A stretch of DNA of 64,000 nt from NCBI GenBank assembly GCA_017556745.1, contig JAFYMF010000014.1, positions 22,541 to 86,540 of the forward strand. Reading direction: 5' to 3'. A model generated the notes under the pieces. That model made no database searches. It had not been told where the DNA came from and saw nothing but the letters and a program-made list of their open reading frames with translations. Source of the DNA: Clostridia bacterium. Its GTDB lineage: Bacteria > Bacillota > Clostridia > Oscillospirales > CAG-272. Positions 18,010 to 27,296 of this stretch are shown here, piece by piece; the first letter of the stretch is position 1, and the number at the start of each line of letters is the position of its first letter. The position numbers and the translations under genes were made by a program.

Positions 18010-19298
18010 TGACCGAAACAAGAAAAATAGAAAGTGCTCTTCTCGACGAATCATATTATGTTTGTACCCACAAAAGTGGTCTTGAGGTATACGTATATCC
18101 AAAAGAAATGACTTCTTCATACGCTATCTTTGCAACCAAGTACGGTTCTGTTGATAACAGATTCAAGCTTGAGGGAGACAGTGATTTTACCGAAGTACCC
18201 GACGGTATTGCTCACTTTCTTGAGCACAAGCTTTTTGAAACAGAAGAAGGAGAAGATACCTTCCAGCGTTATGCAAGGACCGGTGCCTCTGCTAACGCAT
18301 ACACCTCATTTAATCAAACAGCCTACCTCTTCTCCTGTACCGATAATTTTTATGCATCCCTTGAAATACTGCTTGATTTTGTTACCAAGCCATATTTCAC
18401 AGATGAAAATGTAAAAAAAGAGCAGGGTATTATCGCTCAGGAAATTAAGATGTATGACGATAACCCGGGGACAAATTTGTTCTACGGTCTTATGGGGGCT
18501 CTTTATGAAAAGAACAAGATACGCACCAATATTGCAGGAACAGTAGAATCTATTTCCCACATCACTCCCGAAATACTCTATAAGTGTTATAACACATTTT
18601 ATAGCCCCTCAAACATGATTCTCTCGGTATGCGGAAACGTTGACGTTGAGAGAACAATGGAGCTTGTAGATAAATATATCAAAACAAGCGAGATCAAAAA
18701 GATAATCCGAGATTATCCAACCGAAAGTCCATCAGTATTTTGCCCTCGTTTCGAGAAAACATTTTCTGTTGCGAAGCCCCTTTTTGAGATAGGTATAAAA
18801 GATACCGAAATATCTCTTGATCCCAGAGAAAGAGCAAAAAAGAACCTCGCGGTTGATATACTCAACGATATGCTCTTCGGTAAATCAGGAAAGCTATTTA
18901 ATGATTTGTACGGAGAAGGTTTGATATCAAGAGGGCTTGGAGCTTCTTTTGAACACAATCTTTCTTTCTCATTTAATGCTATTTCAAGTGAATCATCTGA
19001 TCCCGAAGCCGTTTTCGGAAGATTTTGTGACCACTGCGAGGAAGTAAAGAAAAACGGTTTTTCAAAAGAGGATTTTGAACGTATAAAGAAAGTTATTTAC
19101 GCTGATATCGTTAAATCCTTTGATTCCACCGAAGAGATAGCCACCAATATAGTTTGGCAGAGATTTAACGATTGCGGAATATTTGACAGTGTAGACATCA
19201 TCCCCACTATTGATTATGATTACACAAAGGATGTGTTCGACAAGCTTTTTGTCCCGTCGTCATACGCTCTTTCAATTATCAGAAACCCGGAGGAATAA
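18009..19298 (+). CDS. M16-family zinc metallopeptidase, YmfH-like
   Basis: The catalytic partner of the M16 pair (429 residues). The inverted zinc motif HFLEH with its following KLFETEEGED is at about residues 72-84 (GIAHFLEHKLFE). The third ligand is expected in the segment VKKEQGIIAQEIKMYDDNPG. No signal peptide is visible, so it is cytoplasmic. Known relatives process small peptides or proteins; the substrate is unknown here. It is followed by lgt after two bases. Confidence 0.88.
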   Translation: MTETRKIESALLDESYYVCTHKSGLEVYVYPKEMTSSYAIFATKYGSVDNRFKLEGDSDFTEVPDGIAHFLEHKLFETEEGEDTFQRYARTGASANAYTSFNQTAYLFSCTDNFYASLEILLDFVTKPYFTDENVKKEQGIIAQEIKMYDDNPGTNLFYGLMGALYEKNKIRTNIAGTVESISHITPEILYKCYNTFYSPSNMILSVCGNVDVERTMELVDKYIKTSEIKKIIRDYPTESPSVFCPRFEKTFSVAKPLFEIGIKDTEISLDPRERAKKNLAVDILNDMLFGKSGKLFNDLYGEGLISRGLGASFEHNLSFSFNAISSESSDPEAVFGRFCDHCEEVKKNGFSKEDFERIKKVIYADIVKSFDSTEEIATNIVWQRFNDCGIFDSVDIIPTIDYDYTKDVFDKLFVPSSYALSIIRNPEE

Positions 19299-19300
19299 AG

Positions 19301-20260
19301 ATGAATACCATATATTTTCCCGGGCTTGGAATAGGCCCATTTACAGTAAATGAAATCGCATTCAAACTTCCTTTTCTTAAAGACCACCGTGGAATTGCCT
19401 GGTATGGTATAATCATTACCTTGGGTATTATCCTTGCTGTAACTTATGTTATGATGCATTCGAAGAGAGAAGGAATCAAGAACGACGATGTACTTGATCT
19501 TGCCATCTTCCTCATTCCAGGAGCAGTTATCGGCGCACGCCTTTATTATGTTATCTTCTATGGCGGATATAATACTTTCCTTGATATAATTGCTTTTTGG
19601 AACGGAGGCCTCGCTATATATGGCGGCATAATCGCCGGTGCGCTTATAGTTGTTGCTGTTTCGCTTTTCAAGAAGATCAAACCTCTTAAAATGCTTGATC
19701 TTATCGCCCCCGCTCTGCTTATAGGACAGGCTATCGGTCGTTGGGGTAACTTTGTTAATGCAGAAGCATTTGGAAGAGAGACCGACGTTTTGTGGAGAAT
19801 GGGCATACTTACCGACGGCATGACAAAAATGAAGTATTATCACCCCACATTCCTCTACGAATCTCTCTGGAATGTTTTAGGACTTGTTATACTTATCCTC
19901 CTCTACAGAAAAAAGAAGTACGACGGTCAGATATTGTTCGGGTATATTGCTTGGTACGGCTTCGGAAGAATGTTAATCGAGGGGCTCCGTACTGACAGTC
20001 TCTACTGGGGAACAATAAGAATTTCTCAGCTAATCGGTTTTGTCTCATTTGTTGTAGGTACAATTCTATTTATAGCATTTTTAATCATCTCAAAGAAAAA
20101 GAGACTTATTGCCGAGTCTTATGAATTGCAGTACTCTAATGAAGAAAAGATTATATCGGTTGAAGAAGATAACGATATTGATATTTCTACAAATAATTCT
20201 GTTACAGACAGCGAAATATGCGACGAAGAAAAAGGAGAAGAAAATGGCAAAAATAATTGA
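19301..20260 (+). CDS. lgt: Prolipoprotein diacylglyceryl transferase
   Basis: Lgt transfers diacylglycerol from phosphatidylglycerol to the lipobox cysteine of prelipoproteins at the membrane. The 319-residue protein has about seven membrane segments and the family motifs RGIAWYGI, WNGGLAIYGG, IGRWGNFVNAEAFGRETD (conserved Arg and Asn) and HPTFLYESLWN. The last ~45 residues are an acidic cytoplasmic tail. Its end overlaps folD by 17 bases. A probable client, the lipoprotein at 29780-30934, lies 10 kb downstream. Confidence 0.95.
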   Translation: MNTIYFPGLGIGPFTVNEIAFKLPFLKDHRGIAWYGIIITLGIILAVTYVMMHSKREGIKNDDVLDLAIFLIPGAVIGARLYYVIFYGGYNTFLDIIAFWNGGLAIYGGIIAGALIVVAVSLFKKIKPLKMLDLIAPALLIGQAIGRWGNFVNAEAFGRETDVLWRMGILTDGMTKMKYYHPTFLYESLWNVLGLVILILLYRKKKYDGQILFGYIAWYGFGRMLIEGLRTDSLYWGTIRISQLIGFVSFVVGTILFIAFLIISKKKRLIAESYELQYSNEEKIISVEEDNDIDISTNNSVTDSEICDEEKGEENGKNN

Positions 20261-21101
20261 CGGAAAACTTGTATCAACAGAAGAAAGAAAAAAGATTGCT
20301 TGTGAAGTTGATAAACTCAAAAAAGACGGATATACCCCCGGACTCGCAGTCATCATTGTAGGGGAAGATCCCGCATCAAAGGTATACGTAAGAAACAAAA
20401 GCAAAGCATGTGACGAAGTGGGTATGTATTCAGAGGTCTATGCTCTCCCGGAAAACACCACAGAAGATGAGCTTCTTGATCTCGTTCACAGACTTAATAC
20501 AGATGATAAAATTAACGGTATTCTTGTACAGCTTCCGCTTCCCAAGCATCTCTCTGATGAAAAGATAATTGCAGAGATCTCGCCCGAAAAAGATGTAGAT
20601 GCATTCCACACAATAAACGTAGGTAAAATAATGCTTGGTGACTACGATTTTCTTCCTTGTACTCCGGCCGGTGTTATGGTGCTCCTCGAGCATTACGGTA
20701 TTAACGTAAGCGGAAAAGAATGCGTAGTTGTCGGTAGAAGCAACATAGTAGGTAAGCCTCAGGCAATGCTTCTCCTTCACGCAAACGGTACTGTCACTGT
20801 TTGTCATTCCCGCACAAAGGATCTTGCTGAAGTTACCCGCAGAGCCGATATACTTGTGGTTGCTATTGGTAAAGCAGATTTTATCACCGGCGATATGGTC
20901 AAAGAGGGCGCAGTTGTAATTGACGTTGGTATGAACAGACGTGAAGACGGCAAACTTACCGGTGACGTTGACTTTGAAACCGTTGAACCTAAAGCATCGT
21001 ACATCACCCCTGTACCCGGTGGTGTTGGTCCTATGACTATTACAATGCTTATGAAGAATACACTTACAGCCGCCAAAAGAGCAAAGAATAAGCAATGCTG
21101 A
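20244..21101 (+). CDS. folD: Methylenetetrahydrofolate dehydrogenase/cyclohydrolase
   Basis: FolD interconverts 5,10-methylene-, methenyl- and 10-formyl-tetrahydrofolate using NADP+. It is 285 residues with the catalytic-lysine region YVRNKSKACDEVG, GILVQLPLPKHL, DVDAFH, the GRSNIVGKP nucleotide loop and PVPGGVGPMTITMLM. I chose the ATG at 20244 (AAGGAG upstream, family start MAKIIDGK); the longer open frame upstream runs inside lgt. A strong terminator follows, closing the five-gene unit. Confidence 0.95.
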   Translation: MAKIIDGKLVSTEERKKIACEVDKLKKDGYTPGLAVIIVGEDPASKVYVRNKSKACDEVGMYSEVYALPENTTEDELLDLVHRLNTDDKINGILVQLPLPKHLSDEKIIAEISPEKDVDAFHTINVGKIMLGDYDFLPCTPAGVMVLLEHYGINVSGKECVVVGRSNIVGKPQAMLLLHANGTVTVCHSRTKDLAEVTRRADILVVAIGKADFITGDMVKEGAVVIDVGMNRREDGKLTGDVDFETVEPKASYITPVPGGVGPMTITMLMKNTLTAAKRAKNKQC

Positions 21102-21180
21102 TTATCGCAGAATAATGTGTTGATTTTGTAATTATGACAATACGATTATTTTTACCTAGACAAAATTAATAGCACATAAA

Positions 21181-21212
21181 AAACAAGCCGTCAAAAACTG
21201 ACGGCTTGTTTT
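21181..21212 (+). terminator. Terminator after folD
   Basis: A 13-bp stem (AAACAAGCCGTCA at 21181-21193 with TGACGGCTTGTTT at 21199-21211) around a 5-base loop is followed by TTTTT. Confidence 0.9.
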
Positions 21213-21308
21213 TTAACAATAAAATATAACAAAATTAATTTAAAACAAATATTTGTATAATTGACTCACATAAGGTCGTTTTAGAACAATCAATTTTATC
21301 GAAATCTA

Positions 21309-21337
21309 TTGCCAAAAAATCATTTTTGAGATATAAT
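21309..21337 (+). promoter_or_regulatory. Promoter of the Gfo/Idh-to-lipoprotein unit
   Basis: TTGCCA (21309-21314), a 17-base spacer and TATAAT (21332-21337) lie 29 bases before the ATG at 21367. Gene spacing downstream suggests that this promoter can drive all nine genes up to the terminator at 30943. Confidence 0.8.
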
Positions 21338-21366
21338 ATATTATATATGGCCTAAAGGAACTTGCT

Positions 21367-22500
21367 ATGAAGAAAGAATATAAAATTGGATTGCTCGGAT
21401 TTGGTAGCATGGGAAAAACACATGCATATTCTGTTTCTGTCCTCCCATATTACCATCCCGAAATGGATTTTAATGTAAAAATAGAAGGTGTCTGCACCAG
21501 ATCTCAGGAGAAGAGTGAAGCTGTATGTGAAAAGTATGGATTTTCACGTGCTGTTACCGATGAATCCGTTCTGATAAACTCTCCTGATATAGACATAATT
21601 GATATCTGTACACCTAACTGTTGTCACGCAGATACTTTGCGTGCAGCAATAAAAGCCGGGAAAGCTATCTACTGTGAAAAACCGATTTGTACTACTTACA
21701 GTGATGCAATAGAGATAGCAAATCTTGCAAAGTCAGCCGGAATCTCCGCTTCAATGGTATTTAACAACCGTCATTATCCTATCGTAATGCGTGCAAAGGA
21801 AATTATTGATTCAGGCGCTATCGGTAAGCCGGTATCTTTCCACACCTCATTTTTACACGCTAGCTGTACTGATCCGGAAAAGCCTGCAGGTTGGAAGCAG
21901 GATCGCGATATATGCGGTGGCGGTGTACTGTTCGATCTGGGTTCACACGTTATAGATATGCTCACCTACCTTTGCGGTGAGGTTGCTGATGTTTATGGCA
22001 GATCGCAAATACTCTATCCCATAAGACGCGGCAGAGACGGTAACACATGGCATACCAATGCCGATGAAGCATTTTACATGATCTGCACCATGACATCCGG
22101 TGCGGTAGGTACAATTGATATAAGCAAATTAACCGTTGGTACTAACGATGATTTTACATTTGAACTTTATGGAACTGACGGTGCAATCAAATTCAATATG
22201 ATGGATCCCGAGTGGCTCTACTATTATGATGCTCGTATCCCGGAAGGCAAGCACGGCGGTGACAGAGGATGGAAAGCTATAGAATGTATCGGCAGATATC
22301 CCGCCCCCGGAGGTACTTTCCCCAACGGACGTTCTCCTGTGGGTTGGCTCAGAGGACATATTGAAAGCATGTATAATTTCCTTTACCGTCTCGACCGTGG
22401 CATGGAGCAATCTCCTTCGCTTTATGACGGTGCTTATGTTCAAAAGATACTGGATGCGGCATATAAGTCAGATGATACGGGTATGAAGATAACTCTTTGA
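21367..22500 (+). CDS. Gfo/Idh/MocA-family oxidoreductase
   Basis: A 377-residue NAD(P)-dependent oxidoreductase. It has an N-terminal Rossmann fold (IGLLGFGSMGKTHA), the family catalytic-lysine motif EKPI (YCEKPICTT, about residue 100) and DLGSHVIDML with the usual Asp and His near 196-202. Members oxidise or epimerise sugars, inositols or related compounds; the substrate cannot be told. Directly followed by coaE (10 bases), to which it has no evident metabolic link. Confidence 0.85.
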   Translation: MKKEYKIGLLGFGSMGKTHAYSVSVLPYYHPEMDFNVKIEGVCTRSQEKSEAVCEKYGFSRAVTDESVLINSPDIDIIDICTPNCCHADTLRAAIKAGKAIYCEKPICTTYSDAIEIANLAKSAGISASMVFNNRHYPIVMRAKEIIDSGAIGKPVSFHTSFLHASCTDPEKPAGWKQDRDICGGGVLFDLGSHVIDMLTYLCGEVADVYGRSQILYPIRRGRDGNTWHTNADEAFYMICTMTSGAVGTIDISKLTVGTNDDFTFELYGTDGAIKFNMMDPEWLYYYDARIPEGKHGGDRGWKAIECIGRYPAPGGTFPNGRSPVGWLRGHIESMYNFLYRLDRGMEQSPSLYDGAYVQKILDAAYKSDDTGMKITL

Positions 22501-22510
22501 GAGGAAAAAT

Positions 22511-23173
22511 ATGATTACTATTGGTTTAACCGGTGGAAGCGGTGCAGGTAAGGGTGCTGTAGGTAAAATACTTGCTGAATTCAGAATCCCATGCATTGAT
22601 ACCGATGCTGTATATCGCGATGTAACACACGCGGGATCACCATGTATAATGGAGCTGAAAGATTACTTTGGAGATACAGTTATTACCAAAGACGGACAGC
22701 TTAACAGAGCAGCTCTGGCTGACATAGTTTTTAAACCTGGGGCAAGTGACAAGCTGGCCGCACTTAACCGTATAACACACAAGTATGTGCTCAGAGAGTG
22801 TGGAAAGCTTCTGGCTATGTACAGTGAGTCCGGTCACGAGATGGCAGTCGTTGATGCACCCCAGCTTTACGAAAGTGGTTTTAACAGTCACTGTGAATAC
22901 GTTATTTCCGTTATCGCAGCCAAAGAAATACGTATTGATCGTATAATGAAACGCGACAACATTTCGTATGAGCAGGCCGAAAAACGTATCAACTCGCAAA
23001 GAAGTGATGACTTTTTTACTTCTCACGCGGATTTTGTAATATATAACAACGGTTCTTTAGATTCTCTCCGAGAACAAGTGGCTGAAATAATATCCACTAT
23101 ATCAGATCCTGAAGGAAAAGACAGGGAATTATATGGATACTCCCGTTCGGGGTTTAATCCTTATTTTATGTGA
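22511..23173 (+). CDS. coaE: Dephospho-CoA kinase
   Basis: CoaE phosphorylates the 3'-hydroxyl of dephospho-CoA, the last step of CoA synthesis. It is 220 residues with the P-loop GGSGAGKGAV at residues 8-17, CIDTDAVYRD, the DAPQLYESG lid-region motif and a basic RIMKRDN segment. It has an unusual C-terminal extension (about residues 200-220) with no known role. The next gene starts 16 bases later. Confidence 0.93.
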   Translation: MITIGLTGGSGAGKGAVGKILAEFRIPCIDTDAVYRDVTHAGSPCIMELKDYFGDTVITKDGQLNRAALADIVFKPGASDKLAALNRITHKYVLRECGKLLAMYSESGHEMAVVDAPQLYESGFNSHCEYVISVIAAKEIRIDRIMKRDNISYEQAEKRINSQRSDDFFTSHADFVIYNNGSLDSLREQVAEIISTISDPEGKDRELYGYSRSGFNPYFM

Positions 23174-23189
23174 TCAGTTGGGTGATAAA

Positions 23190-23759
23190 GTGAAACAATC
23201 AAATGCTTTAAAGCGCAATTTAGTCATTATAACAATATTGTTACTTTCAATTGCAATTGGATTTGCATACGAGTATATGTGGGATCAAATCGAGAGATCT
23301 ACACATCCTCAGAAGTACAGTGAATATGTTCAGAAATATTCGTCTGAATACGGAGTTCCGGAATATATAGTTTATTCTGTTATAAAAACAGAAAGCGACT
23401 TTCAGAGTAACGTCGTTTCCCATGCCGGTGCTATAGGACTCATGCAGATGATACCTGACACATTTGAGTGGTTAGCACAGAAACGAGGCGAAAGTTATGA
23501 CACCGGGCTTCTGTACGACCCCGAGACAAATATAAAATACGGGACTTATTTCCTGTCTTATCTGTATGCTGAATACGGAAACTGGAGCACGGTTTTTGCT
23601 GCGTACAACTGCGGAATGGGTAAGGTAAATGAATGGATAGCAGGAAACGAGTATTCCGACGAATACGGTAATCTTACAGAGATCCCAATAATAGAAACCA
23701 GGGATTACGTTAAAAAAATAAATAAGGCAATCGATTTATATAAAAAGTTATACTATTAA
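23190..23759 (+). CDS. Membrane-anchored lytic transglycosylase (SLT domain)
   Basis: A 189-residue GH23/SLT-type peptidoglycan transglycosylase. An uncleaved signal anchor (LVIITILLLSIAIGFAY) is followed by the catalytic domain. The catalytic Glu lies in VIKTESDFQSNVVSHAGAIGLMQMIPDT, and AAYNCGMGKV is the usual last motif. I prefer the GTG at 23190, which follows the coaE stop by 16 bases and leaves a clean signal anchor. An in-frame ATG at 23133 with AGGGA upstream is the alternative and would overlap coaE by 41 bases. Confidence 0.88.
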   Translation: MKQSNALKRNLVIITILLLSIAIGFAYEYMWDQIERSTHPQKYSEYVQKYSSEYGVPEYIVYSVIKTESDFQSNVVSHAGAIGLMQMIPDTFEWLAQKRGESYDTGLLYDPETNIKYGTYFLSYLYAEYGNWSTVFAAYNCGMGKVNEWIAGNEYSDEYGNLTEIPIIETRDYVKKINKAIDLYKKLYY

Positions 23760-23778
23760 CTGAAAGGTTGAAGCAACA

Positions 23779-25149
23779 ATGAGTATTAAGGACAAGCTTA
23801 TGTACAAAAAAAAGAGCTCTTACGATGTGTATACAGGTGAAACAGTTGATAAGATCCGTGAGTATTCAGCTGAATACGTTTCTTTCCTTGACAGAGCAAA
23901 GACAGAAAGAGAGACCGTTGTGGCTTCTATTGAGCTTCTCGAGAAGAACGGATTTTCACAATATAAATTAGGTGACAAGATAAATCCCGGTGATAAGCTC
24001 TACTACAACAACAGGGGAAAGTGCCTCTTTGCTTTTACAATTGGTAAAGAAAGCCTTGAAAAAGGTATTCGTATTTGCGCGGCTCATCTCGATTCTCCGC
24101 GTCTTGATCTTAAGCAGATTCCTCTGTTCGAAGACAGTGGATTCGGATATCTTAAGACACATTATTACGGTGGTATAAAGAAATACCAGTGGACCGCTAT
24201 TCCCCTTGCTCTCCACGGTGTAGTTGCGCTCAAAACCGGCGAGGTTATTAATATAGTTATCGGAGAGGATGAAAACGATCCTGTATTCTGTATTACCGAT
24301 CTTCTTCCTCATCTTGGCAGAGCACAGATGGAAAAGCCTCTTGGTAAAGCAATCACAGGTGAAGGACTCAATATTCTCATAGGCAGCGAACCTTGTGAAG
24401 GTGAGGAACATGATGCCGTTAAGATTAATATGATGCGCATTCTCAATGAGAAATACGGTATTGTTGAGGAAGATTTCCTTAGTGCAGAACTCAGTGCAGT
24501 ACCTGCCGATAAGGCTCGTGATCTCGGTCTCGATCGTTCTCTTATTTTAGCTTACGGACACGATGACAGATGTTGTTCCTATCCCGCACTTACCGCTCTT
24601 GTAGAAAATGATTCTGAGCACACTGTTATCTGTGTTCTTGCTGATAAAGAAGAGATCGGTAGCGAAGGTAATACCGGTATGAAGAGTAGTCTTCTGCGCG
24701 ATCTTATCGATGAGCTTTCTGCATCACTCAATGCAGATCCAATTGTTGTCCGCGCAAATTCTCTCTGCCTCTCTGCAGATGTATCCGCTGCGTACGACCC
24801 TCTTTACTCAGAAGTATACGAAAAGACCAACAGCGCAATGCTTAATGGCGGCGTTGTAATGATGAAATACACCGGTCACGCAGGTAAAGCTTCTTCCAAT
24901 GATGCAAGAGCTGAATATATTGCATCCCTCAGAGCTATGTTCGATGAATGTGGTGTTCACTGGCAAACCGCGGAGCTTGGTAAAGTTGATGAAGGCGGCG
25001 GAGGAACCGTTGCAATGTATATTGCAGATATTAACATTGATACAATCGATCTTGGTGTTCCGGTTTTGTCTATGCATGCACCTTTGGAGGTCATCGCAAA
25101 GAACGATCTCTATTCCGCACACCTTGCATTTTTAGCATTTTGTAAATAA
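23779..25149 (+). CDS. M18-family aminopeptidase
   Basis: A cytoplasmic zinc aminopeptidase of the M18 family (456 residues), which removes N-terminal, often acidic, residues from peptides. Metal-ligand motifs are visible: CAAHLDSPRLDL (His), YGHDDRCCSYPAL (bridging Asp), LADKEEIGSEGNTGM (catalytic and ligand Glu) and a late His in LSMHAPLEVIAK. Full family length. Located between the lytic transglycosylase and prfA. Confidence 0.92.
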   Translation: MSIKDKLMYKKKSSYDVYTGETVDKIREYSAEYVSFLDRAKTERETVVASIELLEKNGFSQYKLGDKINPGDKLYYNNRGKCLFAFTIGKESLEKGIRICAAHLDSPRLDLKQIPLFEDSGFGYLKTHYYGGIKKYQWTAIPLALHGVVALKTGEVINIVIGEDENDPVFCITDLLPHLGRAQMEKPLGKAITGEGLNILIGSEPCEGEEHDAVKINMMRILNEKYGIVEEDFLSAELSAVPADKARDLGLDRSLILAYGHDDRCCSYPALTALVENDSEHTVICVLADKEEIGSEGNTGMKSSLLRDLIDELSASLNADPIVVRANSLCLSADVSAAYDPLYSEVYEKTNSAMLNGGVVMMKYTGHAGKASSNDARAEYIASLRAMFDECGVHWQTAELGKVDEGGGGTVAMYIADINIDTIDLGVPVLSMHAPLEVIAKNDLYSAHLAFLAFCK

Positions 25150-25167
25150 TAATCCGAGGAATATGTA

Positions 25168-26241
25168 ATGTTTTCTAAACTCCGTGATGCTCAGATAAGA
25201 TTTGAAAAAATTGAAGAAAGTATTGCTGATGTTTCGATTATGTCAAATCAGCAGGAGTATGCAAAGCTCATGAAGGAGCACAAACAGCTTGCTCCCATAA
25301 TAGCTAAGTTTCGAGAATATACTCAGCTTGAGTCCGATTTAAACGGCGCCCTTGAAATGTTAAATGAAGCAGGCGGCGATACAGAGATGAAAGAGATGGC
25401 AGAAGAGGAGATCTCCTCCTGCAGAAAATCTCTCGAGGTTATATCGGAAGAGCTCAAGATACTTCTCCTTCCCAAAGATCCCAATGATGACAAGAATGTT
25501 GTTATTGAGATCAGAGCGGGAGCGGGCGGAGACGAGGCTGCACTTTTTGCCTATGTTCTCTACCGAATGTATAATATGTATGCTGACTCAAAGGGTTATA
25601 AGACAGAGCTTGTATCGTGTAACGATACAGAGCTTGGCGGTTTTAGAGAAGTAACCTTTATGATAAGCGGTGATGGAGCATATTCAAGATTCAAATTTGA
25701 AAGCGGTGTTCACAGAGTACAGAGAGTACCTGAAACCGAAACATCTGGCCGAATCCACACCTCTACCGCTACAGTAGCTGTGCTTCCGGAGGCAGAAGAT
25801 GTTGAGATCGAGATAAATCCCTCTGATCTTCAAATTGATACAATAAAGAGTAGTGGCGCAGGCGGACAGCATGTTAATAAAACCGAATCTGCCATTAGAA
25901 TGATACACAAACCTACCGGTATTGTTGTTGAGTGTCAGGATGAAAGAAGCCAGTTTAAAAACAGAGATAAAGCTCTTAAAATACTTAAGGCTAAACTCTA
26001 TGATATCAAGCTTTCAGAGCAAACAGACAAAATTGCTTCAGAAAGAAAAGCGCAGATCGGAACCGGTGACAGAAGTGAAAGAATAAGAACCTATAACTAT
26101 CCTCAAAGCAGAATAACCGATCACCGTATCGGCGTTACAGTTCATTCACTTGAGAATTTTCTTAACGGTGATATAGATGATATGATAGATGCACTCATCA
26201 CAGCGGACACCGCTGAAAAACTCAAATCCAGCGAGATATGA
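25168..26241 (+). CDS. prfA: Peptide chain release factor 1
   Basis: RF1 recognises UAA and UAG stop codons and triggers peptide release. It is 357 residues with the GGQ motif in SSGAGGQHVNKTESAIR near residue 231. The stop-codon reading motif is of the P-x-T type (VPETETSG), which identifies RF1 rather than RF2. Followed four bases later by the Sua5 gene, a pairing seen widely in bacteria. Confidence 0.97.
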   Translation: MFSKLRDAQIRFEKIEESIADVSIMSNQQEYAKLMKEHKQLAPIIAKFREYTQLESDLNGALEMLNEAGGDTEMKEMAEEEISSCRKSLEVISEELKILLLPKDPNDDKNVVIEIRAGAGGDEAALFAYVLYRMYNMYADSKGYKTELVSCNDTELGGFREVTFMISGDGAYSRFKFESGVHRVQRVPETETSGRIHTSTATVAVLPEAEDVEIEINPSDLQIDTIKSSGAGGQHVNKTESAIRMIHKPTGIVVECQDERSQFKNRDKALKILKAKLYDIKLSEQTDKIASERKAQIGTGDRSERIRTYNYPQSRITDHRIGVTVHSLENFLNGDIDDMIDALITADTAEKLKSSEI

Positions 26242-26245
26242 TTTT

Positions 26246-27286
26246 ATGAATACAGAAACGATAGTTATAAGATCCGATGCAGATTTCCCTCATCTTGAGA
26301 GAGCAGGGGAAATCCTCCGCACAAGCGGACTTGTGGCATTCCCAACAGAAACCGTATACGGTCTCGGCGGCAATGCTCTCGACAAGACTGCGTCAAAAAA
26401 GATATATGCTGCAAAAGGTCGGCCAAGCGATAATCCTCTCATCGTTCATATCGCAACTCCGGAGGAAGCAGAAAAGTACTGCATTACAAACAAACTGTAT
26501 TATGAGCTTGCATCATCATTTATGCCCGGGCCTCTTACAATAATTCTTCCGAAAAAATATATTGATGGTATTCCTGTCATTCCGGACGAAACGACAGGTG
26601 GACTTGACAGCGTTGCAATTCGTTGTCCTGCCGATCCAATAGCCCATAAGCTTATTGTATATGCAGATGTTCCCATTGCGGCCCCATCAGCTAATACCTC
26701 TGGCAGTCCTTCTCCTACATCAGCTACCCATGTAATACATGATCTAAATAATAAGATCGATATGATAATCGACGGCGGAGAATCTGTATTCGGTCTTGAA
26801 TCAACAGTAATACGTATTGACGGAGATACAATATACTTACTTCGTCCGGGTGCGGTTACTGCTGAACAGTTGTCTATTTTTGCAAATAAGCTCGTTATTG
26901 CAGATGAACATCTCAAAGAAGGTGAACAGCCTCTTTCGCCCGGAATGAAGTATAAACATTATGCACCGAGCAAACCACTATACCTTGTTTCAGGTGATGA
27001 AGAACTAGTACTTGATTTTTTCAAAGAAAAACAAAAAGAAGAAAACTGCGCTATCATCTGTTACGATGAAGACGCAAAATTTCTTAATCCCGATAATTTA
27101 TTTTTACTCGGTAAACAACGTGATCTACTGTCACACGCACACAGACTTTTTGATTTTCTCAGAAAAACCGATGTGACAGATACATCTGTAATTTATGCCA
27201 GACTTCCAAGTAAAGAGGGAATTGGCCTTGCACTATATAACAGACTTATTCGTGCCGCAGGGCACAATATAATCAATCTTAAGTAA
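26246..27286 (+). CDS. L-threonylcarbamoyladenylate synthase (Sua5 type)
   Basis: Makes threonylcarbamoyl-AMP from threonine, bicarbonate and ATP for the tRNA t6A37 modification. The 346-residue protein combines the YrdC/TsaC domain (FPTETVYGLGGNA, AAKGRPSDNPLIVH, IAAPSANTSGSPSPT) with the C-terminal Sua5 domain joined by SPGMKYKHYAPSKPL. The ATG at 26246 begins just after the prfA stop; no good Shine-Dalgarno is present, so coupling to prfA is likely. Confidence 0.93.
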   Translation: MNTETIVIRSDADFPHLERAGEILRTSGLVAFPTETVYGLGGNALDKTASKKIYAAKGRPSDNPLIVHIATPEEAEKYCITNKLYYELASSFMPGPLTIILPKKYIDGIPVIPDETTGGLDSVAIRCPADPIAHKLIVYADVPIAAPSANTSGSPSPTSATHVIHDLNNKIDMIIDGGESVFGLESTVIRIDGDTIYLLRPGAVTAEQLSIFANKLVIADEHLKEGEQPLSPGMKYKHYAPSKPLYLVSGDEELVLDFFKEKQKEENCAIICYDEDAKFLNPDNLFLLGKQRDLLSHAHRLFDFLRKTDVTDTSVIYARLPSKEGIGLALYNRLIRAAGHNIINLK

Positions 27287-27296
27287 AGGTGATACA

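Noticed and set aside
20430..21095. 221-codon minus-strand frame over folD
   Set aside because: Antisense shadow; the plus-strand FolD motifs are complete.
15954..21101. Phage-defence island built around the nuclease-like gene
   Set aside because: Its neighbours are core genes (YmfF/YmfH peptidases, lgt, folD) in a normal operon, with no integrase, repeats or base-composition change.
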